A stretch of 23,211 bases of DNA from the NCBI GenBank assembly GCA_051884915.1, contig JBJEWF010000030.1, positions 1-23,211 on the forward strand. The letters are read 5' to 3'. This DNA comes from RUG572 sp051884915 (GTDB lineage: Bacteria; Verrucomicrobiota; Kiritimatiellia; RFP12; UBA1067). Below are positions 1 through 5,525 of this stretch, in pieces. The first letter of the stretch is position 1, and the number at the start of each line of letters is the position of its first letter. The notes under the pieces are model-generated. The model had not been told where the DNA came from, did not search any database, and saw only the letters and a program-made list of their open reading frames with translations. Both the position numbers and the translations under genes were made by a program.

Positions 1-545
1 GGAGCGCGACCCTCCCGATTCCGCCGCGTCCGCCGTTACGGTCGCGCAGGAGCGCGACCCTCCCGCATAGCCAAGCGACTTGTCCTCGCGGAGAATCTTC
101 ATGACGACGTCTTGCGTCGCCTTGATCGCTTGCTCGCGCCCCATCCAGTTCAGCATCGGCATGTCAGACGATCCTTTCCTTGCGGTCGCGCAGGAGCGCG
201 ACCCTCCCGATTCCGCCGCGTCCGCCGTCTTTTCGGTCGCGCGGGAGCGCGACCCTCCCGTATAGCCAAGCGACTTGTCCTCGCGGAGAATCTTCATGAC
301 GACGTCTTGCGTCGCCTTGGCCGCCTTTTCGCGTCCCATCCAGTTCAGCATCGGCATGTCAGACGATTCTTTCCTTGCGGTCGCGCAGGAGCGCGACCCT
401 CCCGATTCCGCCGCGTCCGCCGCACGGGAGGGTCGCGCTCCCGCGCGTCCGTTCTCGCCCGCCGTCGTTGCGGTCGCGCAGGAGCGCGACCCTCCCGATT
501 CCGCCGCGTCCGCCGTTGCGGTCGCGCAGGAGCGCGACCCTCCCG
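1..545. repeat. REGRAPARP/GGSRSCATA-type interspersed repeat cluster
   Basis: A 17-bp core, GGAGCGCGACCCTCCCG, occurs at 1-17, 49-65, 193-209, 244-260, 388-404, 481-497 and 529-545, with one inverted copy at 425-441. Neighbouring copies are 48 bp apart at 1/49 and at 481/529, with the linker ATTCCGCCGCGTCCGCCGTT between them. The core is often flanked by GCGGTCGCGCA. Period 48 is 16 codons, so the repeat keeps the leftward frame. The mechanism of spread is not visible: there is no transposase in the units. Confidence 0.9.
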
Positions 546-597
546 AGGCGACCAGCGCCCCTGCAATCGAGACGGCAAACAGCATGTATGGTTTCAT
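1..597 (-). CDS. partial ORF with two methyltransferase-like N-termini set in in-frame repeats
   Basis: Reading leftward from ATG at 597-595, the frame stays open for 199 codons to the window edge. The start overlaps the stop of the upstream Xre gene as ATGA, which suggests translational coupling. Residues 1-17 (MKPYMLFAVSIAGALVA) look hydrophobic and signal-like. Next come repeated 16-codon units (SGGSRSCATATADAAE and variants), then a ~32-residue block beginning MPMLNWMGRE with QDVVMKILRE at ATG 357-355, more repeats, and a second near-identical block at ATG 162-160. The block resembles the N-terminus of type III/Mod-like adenine methyltransferases (LNWIGKEK...QDVPYRVL), recalled from the family and not searched. 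The catalytic DPPY motif would lie outside the window. The real methyltransferase start may be 162 or 357 rather than 597. High GC keeps other frames open too, so expression as one protein is uncertain. Confidence 0.45.
   Translation of the reverse strand, partial: MKPYMLFAVSIAGALVASGGSRSCATATADAAESGGSRSCATATTAGENGRAGARPSRAADAAESGGSRSCATARKESSDMPMLNWMGREKAAKATQDVVMKILREDKSLGYTGGSRSRATEKTADAAESGGSRSCATARKGSSDMPMLNWMGREQAIKATQDVVMKILREDKSLGYAGGSRSCATVTADAAESGGSRS
62..423. repeat. 195-bp direct duplication
   Basis: Sequence 62-228 recurs at 257-423 with a constant offset of 195 bp and only a few substitutions, for example GATCGCTTGCTCGCGC against GGCCGCCTTTTCGCGT. The duplicated segment includes the methyltransferase-like N-terminal codons and the flanking repeat cores. 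195 is divisible by three, so both copies remain in the same leftward frame. Recombination between repeat cores is a likely origin. Confidence 0.9.
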
Positions 598-830
598 CTT
601 CCATTGGCCGCTTTCCGTTTCAATTCGGCATCGGGGATATATTCGACGATATCCCCAATGTCACAGTTCATGGCTTCACAGATGCGCTCAAGGATGCCGG
701 CTCCGACGGACTCGCACCTTGACATCTTGGACATGGTGGCCGGTGCGATGCCGGTGGCCTCGCGCAACGCCGCCCGGGTCATGTCCCGGTCTATAAGCAG
801 TTTCCACAGTTTCTTGTAGCACAACGCCAT
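594..830 (-). CDS. Xre/Cro-C1-type HTH regulator, 78 aa
   Basis: A small DNA-binding protein of the YozG-like Cro/C1 class: MALCYKKLWKLLIDRDM, then the HTH core AALREATGIAPATMSKM (residues ~20-36) and ICEAMNCDIGDIVEYI (~50-64). It fills the whole family length. I chose ATG at 830 because family members start with this motif; a GTG at 875 would add 15 residues without family support. No strong Shine-Dalgarno precedes 830 (AAAGG lies 13 nt away). Its TGA overlaps the ATG of the next leftward ORF. Such regulators often control restriction-modification genes, which fits the methyltransferase-like segment just downstream; the control itself is inference. Confidence 0.85.
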   Translation of the reverse strand: MALCYKKLWKLLIDRDMTRAALREATGIAPATMSKMSRCESVGAGILERICEAMNCDIGDIVEYIPDAELKRKAANGR

Positions 831-854
831 ATCAATACAAAAGCCTTTCTTGAA

Positions 855-874
855 TGATACGGTGTACAATATCA
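855..874 (-). promoter_or_regulatory. possible Xre operator (TGATA-N10-TATCA)
   Basis: An inverted repeat TGATA (855-859) / TATCA (870-874) lies 24 bp upstream of the chosen xre start, with the palindrome TGTACA at 863-868 inside it. The position suits autoregulation. A TATTAT hexamer (rc of 904-909) could be a -10, but no convincing -35 is seen. Weak evidence. Confidence 0.22.
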
Positions 875-988
875 CTTTCTCTTTGGAAATTCAATGCGGC
901 AATATAATAAGATGATGCGCAAATGAATTGCCGTGATTCAAGAACATAACGGCACGATCTGACGCCTGATGGTTCTGCGGCCTATTTC

Positions 989-1020
989 TCCGTGCGCCCG
1001 GCATGGGACGGACGCACGGA
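989..1020 (-). terminator. inverted repeat after the decayed secreted-protein gene
   Basis: An 8-bp perfect stem, TCCGTGCG (989-996) / CGCACGGA (1013-1020), with a 16-nt loop lies 11 nt beyond the stop of the leftward remnant. There is no T run, so a classic intrinsic terminator is doubtful. Confidence 0.3.
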
Positions 1021-1031
1021 AAGGGATGCGT

Positions 1032-1266
1032 CTACTTCATCTTGACCTCGACCTTGAGAAGTTGTGCCGGTTCTTGTTGGTGTCGGTGATTGGCGTCCAG
1101 TCGCGGTCGAGAAACGTCTTCTTTCCGTGGATTGTGTAGGTGCGCGTGGCGCGGAGGGCATCGCCGTCCGGCTCCCACGTCACGACGGGCTTGCCGCCCA
1201 CCATCTCGATCTTCGCCGTGAACTTGGAACTCTCGTCGCCCGGGACAAGCCCGGCCGCACCCCGCT
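1032..1266 (-). pseudogene. 3' remnant of a large secreted-protein gene, frameshifted
   Basis: The leftward translation reads LVPGDESSKFTAKIEMVGG, then KPVVTWEPDGDALRATRTYT and IHGKKTFLDRDWTPITDTNK. After NRHNF the frame shifts, and the other frame supplies LKVEVKMK and a TAG at 1034-1032. A single missing T in the run CAACTTCTCAAG (near 1055-1065) would turn this into the expected HNFFKVEVKMK. I recognise the pattern (TAKIEM..GKPVVTWEPD...YTI.GK...DW.P.TD...FFKVKVEM) as the conserved C-terminal tail of big exported proteins in this lineage, from memory. Only about 75 codons survive, joined on the 5' side to the IS1595 stump. It is unlikely to be expressed. Confidence 0.7.
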
Positions 1267-1304
1267 GGCACAGGCTCTGCCTTGAATTATAATCCTTTCT
1301 TGCC

Positions 1305-1532
1305 GGAATCAAAAACCGTGCCATTGGTCGCCGAGATCAGCATTCGTCATTTTCCGCACCGTCGAATTCCGCGATCAAGTTTCCAACAGACGCTATGTCC
1401 GCAGTGGGGACAGGCAAATCCATCAGACCACCTAATCCACTCCAAGTATTCGCGACAGTCCTGTTCTGACGGGAACCAATCAAGAAACTCCTCGAAGTTT
1501 TCAGGGAATGGATGCTCTTTTGTTGCTTTCAT
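1305..1532 (-). pseudogene. IS1595-type transposase, N-terminal stump with internal stop
   Basis: The leftward frame from ATG 1532 gives FPSEQDCREYLEWIRWSDGF, then ACPHCGHSVCWKLDRGIRRCGK. This is the zinc-ribbon N-terminus of IS1595/ISXO2-like transposases, with CPHC present. A TGA at 1349-1347 sits where the second zinc-binding pair (CGKC) should end, so a TGC/TGT-to-TGA change truncates it. Past the stop the same frame continues recognisably (RMLISATNGTVFD), then similarity ends near 1305. The DDE catalytic domain is absent. A 6-bp stem AACCCG/CGGGTT (1536-1541/1555-1560) lies just upstream of the start. No terminal inverted repeats were identified. Confidence 0.8.
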
Positions 1533-1585
1533 GCGAACCCGTATAACATTACGTCGGGTTATTTTTCAGCCACCCAGCTTTGCAA

Positions 1586-1616
1586 TTGACAAAACGGGGG
1601 GGGGGGGGGGTAGAAT
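1586..1616 (+). promoter_or_regulatory. promoter with G15 spacer, candidate phase-variable switch
   Basis: A consensus -35 TTGACA (1586-1591) and a -10-like TAGAAT (1611-1616) are separated by 19 bp: AAAC followed by 15 uninterrupted G. Loss of two G would give the optimal 17-bp spacer. The boxes lie 53 bp before the start of the 1139-aa secreted protein. Homopolymer slippage in a spacer is an established phase-variation mechanism (for example meningococcal porA). That it works here is inference. Confidence 0.7.
1596..1610 (+). repeat. poly-G tract, 15 G
   Basis: An uninterrupted run of 15 G in the promoter spacer of the first large secreted protein. In a genome where such runs are otherwise absent from this window (except 5261-5280), it is far longer than base composition would produce. 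Assembled length may differ from true length. Confidence 0.95.
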
Positions 1617-1668
1617 ATTGGCAGACCTTGGAAGAGGGCGTTCTGTTGATTGTCAAAGGAGGATGGAT

Positions 1669-4600
1669 ATGCGGGGAGGTCTTGGTGCGCGGCTGACGGC
1701 CGTTGCGATTGTCGTGGGCGCGACGGCGGGAGCCGGTGCGGACACGTACACGTGGACGGGTTCCGAGAACGGTTTCTGGACGAATGCGAACAACTGGGCG
1801 GAAGGGGCCGTGCCGGGGCGCATCGTGAAGGAAGACGGCTCGAAGGGCGGGCAGACGGGCGATGTCGCCGTTTTCGGAAACGGTCTGGACGGCAGCCGCG
1901 CGACGACAATCGATTTCTCGGGCGTCTACTCGGTCCTGCAGATTCTCACGACGGGAACGAACCAGTACACCTACGGCACGGCCGAAAGCCAGAAGGTGCC
2001 GATCGAGCCGTACGGCGTCTTCTCGGCGGCGGAAACGTCCGAAACGCCGGCGGCCATCATTCCGGCGCGGCTGCAGCTGGGCGTCGAGCTGATGGCGACC
2101 AACTGGGGCGGCGAGACGATGATCGTGCGCAATAACGCCGTGAACGAATTCGTGCTGGGCGCGTGGGGGGACAACACGGGGGCGCCCAACCGAGGGTCGA
2201 TGGGCGAACCGTCCGTGCGGTTCGAGGGGTCGGGCGACATCCGCCTGTCGAAGCCCTTTGTGAAGAACTCCTGGTACATGATGGTGAAAGCCGCGATGAC
2301 GGGGACGCTGATCGTCGATGCCGAAACCACCTTGCGCAATTTCTCGACACCCGCGCTGGCGGGTGGGGGGACGCAGCGCATTCACATCACGGCCAACGGG
2401 CAGATCCGGCCCAATGCGTGCTACAACTGGCTGTCCGTCGGCCGGAGCACCGTGATGACGGGCGAGGGGACTTTCAACTTCGCCGCCGGGCAGCGCTCCG
2501 GCGCCGGCGTGGTTGCGGAGACGGCACTTTACGCGCCGATCTCCTTCCTCTGCCCCGTGGGCTGCGTCTTCTACGGCGATCCGCCCGACGGCTTTCTCCG
2601 CCGTGTCTTTGTCAATTACGGCAACCAAACTGCGACATTCGGCGGCGGCAGCACGATCCAGGGCGTCATTCACGTGGGTTCAACCGCCGTCATCGCCTCG
2701 GATTCGATTGGCCTGCGCGGCACCTTCGGCGGCATGGGCGATGTCGATTTCCTGCTCGCCAACAATGCCACGCTGCGCTATACCGGCGCCGGCGAGACGA
2801 TGGACCGCACCATCACGCTGACGAACAAGACGGACTTGGCGGGCAAAGCCTGTCTGGATCATGCCGGCACGGGGCCGTTCGTCGTGCGTTCCGCCGTCGG
2901 TCTGCAGGACTGCACGAGCGGTTCGCTCACCGTGTCGGGCGCGACGCCTGCGCCGGCCACGTTCAACGGCACGCTGGACGACGCCATCACGTTCATCAAG
3001 ACCGGCTCGGGGAATTGGACGTTCGCGCCGCAGAACGACTACGCGGGCGCGGTGACCCTGCAGGGCGGCACGCTGCAGATCGGCAAGTCGCTCCACTTGT
3101 CCAATCTGTCCGTGTCGGCGAGCGCGACGGATCTGCGCGTCGGCTCCGACTGCGCGCTGGTGGTCGACACGTTCACGCGGGGGGCGGACAGCCACTCGCT
3201 GGACGTGAAACTGCAGCTCGGCGCCTCCTTGAAATTTGCCGACGGCACGGCGGGAGCGGCCGTGCCGGGCGTCACGCTGAACGGCCACGCTGCGGTTCTG
3301 GACGAAAACCTCGCGCTCGTCCCGAGCCCGGCGTCCGGCGAGATCATCTGGGCGAACGCCGAGTCGGGCGACTGGACGGACGCCACGAAGTGGTCGGGAA
3401 ACGTCGCCCCGGGCGTTGACGAGGCGCTTCCCGTCTACATCGACGCGATGGGGTCCGACTACACGGTGACCATCGCGGGCGCGGAGGTCACGACGACGAA
3501 TCTTTTTCTCGCCAACTGCGGCGACGGGACGGCGACCCTGCTGGTCACCAACGGCACGCTGAACGTGCGCGGGCACACGACGTCGGAGGCCGTGCTGAAA
3601 ATGCGCGAAGGTTCGCGGCTGGACGTCGTCGATTCGACCCTGCGCCTGATGGACCAGGGCAACGCGGTGGGTGAACTGAGCAACCGGTCGTCCATTTCCC
3701 TCGACTACGGCGAAATCAACGTGCGCGGAAACTCGTCGTTCGTGACGCGCGGCATTCTCGCCACCGAGAAGACGGGCACGGGCACGAGCAACCTGAACAC
3801 CATGTTCGACTTCGGCAACGGGACGCTGACGTTCGACGACGAGGCGATTTTCACGACGGCGTTCGTCACGAACAAACCGCCTTCCGTCTTCTACCACAAC
3901 CTCAAGCCCGTGCGCGCGGGGGCGGAGGTGAAGCTCGTTTTCCGCGGGAATTCGCGCCCCTCCTTCTCCAGCGCGCCCTATTCGCTCAGAGTCGGCGGGA
4001 ATTACGGGCACGCCGTCCTTGAACTCGACGGCTATGCGGGGACTATCGACGGCTGGAACCTGACGCGCATCGGCGTCGATTCCGGCGTGGGCGAGTTCCG
4101 GGTGAAGCGGGGCCATTACAAGGCTGGCGGGTGGGACTTTCTCTGGATCGGGACGCCGGACAGCGAGGGCGTCACAGCTTCGACGTACTTCTCGACGGGA
4201 CGGGTCGACGTCGCCTCCGGCGCGTCTCTGTACTTCCATTGCGGAATTCCGACGGAACTCCCGCGGTACTACGGCGTCTTCGTCGGGCGCGGCACCGGGC
4301 TGTCTGGCGCCCGTGGCACCTCGCGCGTCTACGGCGAACTGAACCTTGCGGGCGACTATACGCAGAGACGGGGCTATTTCTTCGTCGGCGCGGGTCCGAA
4401 TGCGGAAGGGCTGGTCCGCCAGACGGGCGGCACCGCCTCGGTCGTCGTCGATCTGAGCCAGGAGAATTCGCAGACCTGCGGCGAGATGTCCGTGGGCGTT
4501 TTCGGCGGCCGGGGACGCTATGTGCTGGAGGACGGTGCGGTCACGACCGGGCATTACGTCTACCTGGGCGGCGCGTTCACGAACGATCTCCATCGCGCGC

Positions 4601-5088
4601 ACGCGAACAGCGCCGTGCTGGACAACTACCATGACGCGTATGGCGCGCTCGAAATCTCCGGCGGCTCGTTCACGTCGACGAAGGACATCATCCTCGGCCG
4701 CGACGGCACGGGCGTGATCAGCCTCGCGGGCACGGGCACGGTGGCGGCGGCGGCAATCGTCGTCTCGAACACGGTGGGACAGGCCGCATCGGGGCTGCGT
4801 TTCACGGTGGACGCCGCGCGGAACTGCGGACGCATCGCGCCGGCGACGAAGCTCGTCTTCCTGCCGGGGGCGCAGGTGACGGTCGACGTCACCGCGCAGG
4901 CGACGGCCGCCAATCCGCGCCGCGTGGTCGTGTGGAATCTGGACGAGGCGCCGGAGGGAATCGCCGATCTTGAGCTGACGCTGGTCGGCGCGGAAACCCT
5001 GCGCACGCCGAATGGCCTGACGCTCTCCGCCGACGGCAAGATGCTGTCCTGGAACATCTCGCGCAGCACCCTGCTGATCGTCCGTTAG
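1669..5088 (+). CDS. large secreted autotransporter-type beta-strand repeat protein, 1139 aa
   Basis: An exported, probably surface protein of beta-helical type. Start ATG 1669 follows AAGGAGG (1656-1662) with 6-nt spacing and begins a clear signal peptide, with likely cleavage after A24 (AGAGA/DTYTW). Longer upstream reading through the G tract is not supported. The mature N-terminus has the TYTWTGSENGFWTNANNWAE module common in PATR proteins. Residues ~432-475 contain an autotransporter-associated beta-strand repeat (KTGSGNWTFAP...NDYAGAVTLQGGTLQIG). A second WANAESGDWTDATKWSGN module starts near 560, followed by glycine/threonine-rich strands. No C-terminal autotransporter barrel or LPXTG is seen; the protein ends SRSTLLIVR. 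Function unknown; adhesion or glycan contact is a guess. Expression probably depends on the G15 promoter. Confidence 0.85.
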   Translation: MRGGLGARLTAVAIVVGATAGAGADTYTWTGSENGFWTNANNWAEGAVPGRIVKEDGSKGGQTGDVAVFGNGLDGSRATTIDFSGVYSVLQILTTGTNQYTYGTAESQKVPIEPYGVFSAAETSETPAAIIPARLQLGVELMATNWGGETMIVRNNAVNEFVLGAWGDNTGAPNRGSMGEPSVRFEGSGDIRLSKPFVKNSWYMMVKAAMTGTLIVDAETTLRNFSTPALAGGGTQRIHITANGQIRPNACYNWLSVGRSTVMTGEGTFNFAAGQRSGAGVVAETALYAPISFLCPVGCVFYGDPPDGFLRRVFVNYGNQTATFGGGSTIQGVIHVGSTAVIASDSIGLRGTFGGMGDVDFLLANNATLRYTGAGETMDRTITLTNKTDLAGKACLDHAGTGPFVVRSAVGLQDCTSGSLTVSGATPAPATFNGTLDDAITFIKTGSGNWTFAPQNDYAGAVTLQGGTLQIGKSLHLSNLSVSASATDLRVGSDCALVVDTFTRGADSHSLDVKLQLGASLKFADGTAGAAVPGVTLNGHAAVLDENLALVPSPASGEIIWANAESGDWTDATKWSGNVAPGVDEALPVYIDAMGSDYTVTIAGAEVTTTNLFLANCGDGTATLLVTNGTLNVRGHTTSEAVLKMREGSRLDVVDSTLRLMDQGNAVGELSNRSSISLDYGEINVRGNSSFVTRGILATEKTGTGTSNLNTMFDFGNGTLTFDDEAIFTTAFVTNKPPSVFYHNLKPVRAGAEVKLVFRGNSRPSFSSAPYSLRVGGNYGHAVLELDGYAGTIDGWNLTRIGVDSGVGEFRVKRGHYKAGGWDFLWIGTPDSEGVTASTYFSTGRVDVASGASLYFHCGIPTELPRYYGVFVGRGTGLSGARGTSRVYGELNLAGDYTQRRGYFFVGAGPNAEGLVRQTGGTASVVVDLSQENSQTCGEMSVGVFGGRGRYVLEDGAVTTGHYVYLGGAFTNDLHRAHANSAVLDNYHDAYGALEISGGSFTSTKDIILGRDGTGVISLAGTGTVAAAAIVVSNTVGQAASGLRFTVDAARNCGRIAPATKLVFLPGAQVTVDVTAQATAANPRRVVVWNLDEAPEGIADLELTLVGAETLRTPNGLTLSADGKMLSWNISRSTLLIVR

Positions 5089-5129
5089 CCGGCGCGATCC
5101 GGCGGCGGCAGTGCCGGTCCGTCGGCATC

Positions 5130-5171
5130 ACCCCATGGCCCACGCGCGCTTTCGCCTGGTCCATGGGGTTT
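5130..5171 (+). terminator. candidate intrinsic terminator
   Basis: A 9-bp stem ACCCCATGG (5130-5138) / CCATGGGGT (5161-5169) with a 22-nt loop, followed by only two further T. It lies 42 nt after the stop of the large beta-strand protein and before the next promoter. The short T run makes it moderate. Confidence 0.45.
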
Positions 5172-5252
5172 CCTGTCGGCCGTTGTCACGCAAGCGCGGT
5201 CTGCAGCCCGTGTTTTTGCGCTGTTTTCGCGCGGTTTCCCCGGTTTTCGCGC

Positions 5253-5289
5253 TTGACAATGGGGGGGGGGGGGGGGGGGGTGATAAAAT
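5253..5289 (+). promoter_or_regulatory. promoter with G20 spacer, candidate phase-variable switch
   Basis: TTGACA (5253-5258) is followed by AT, 20 uninterrupted G (5261-5280), then TGATAAAAT. With GATAAA (5282-5287) as -10 the spacer is 23 bp; with TAAAAT (5284-5289) it is 25 bp. Both are too long for efficient sigma-70 use, so the cloned/assembled state reads as OFF or weak. Loss of about 6-8 G would restore 17 bp. The architecture matches the G15 promoter at 1586-1616 although surrounding sequence differs. Confidence 0.65.
5261..5280 (+). repeat. poly-G tract, 20 G
   Basis: Uninterrupted run of 20 G in the promoter spacer of the second large secreted protein. It is the longest homopolymer in the window. 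Tracts of this length are prone to slippage in cells and also to sequencing error. Confidence 0.95.
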
Positions 5290-5525
5290 AAATGTCGTTC
5301 GGTAGAATTGTGCGGAGATTTGGCGGTGCCGCCCGCCTTCTGCGGCGGTCCGCGTCCTCACACAAGTCTAACGCGATTCTCACGCAAGGCTTACGGAGAT
5401 TTGGGAGAATTCTGGCGCGTCTGCGGGCCGGAAGGGCGCATCTCCGGGATGCGAAAGGCGTCCGGCTTGCGCGTGATCGCGTACAAACGCGTACAAACGA
5501 AAAGCGAGTGAAAGGAGAAAATGGA
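5290..5525 (+). other. long 5' untranslated leader of the LamG-like protein
   Basis: About 235 nt separate the candidate -10 from the start codon. The frame is open but its translation (arginine-rich, no recognisable motif) does not look like protein. The leader holds two copies of CGGAGATTTGG (5313-5323, 5394-5404), a GGCGG-TG-CCGCC hairpin near 5322, and a tandem decamer GCGTACAAAC (5479-5488, 5489-5498). No known riboswitch was recognised. Confidence 0.4.

Noticed and set aside
1..545. CRISPR array
   Set aside because: Core copies are irregularly spaced (35-144 bp), one is inverted, and the intervening sequence is itself repeated and coding-like rather than unique spacers.
112..819. Rightward 235-codon ORF over the repeat cluster
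   Set aside because: It is the antisense of the repeats and of the Xre gene; high GC repeats keep several frames open.
1282..1668. N-terminal extension of the 1139-aa protein reading through the G tract
   Set aside because: It would translate across the IS1595 stump on the opposite strand and a promoter; a perfect Shine-Dalgarno and signal peptide define ATG 1669 instead.
2680..4632. Long leftward ORF (650 codons) inside the beta-strand protein gene
   Set aside because: Arg/Val/Ala/Asp-rich shadow of a high-GC coding strand with no recognisable domain.
5292..5525. N-terminal extension of the LamG-like protein
   Set aside because: Arginine-rich translation without motifs; ATG 5526 has AAGGAG and starts a signal peptide.
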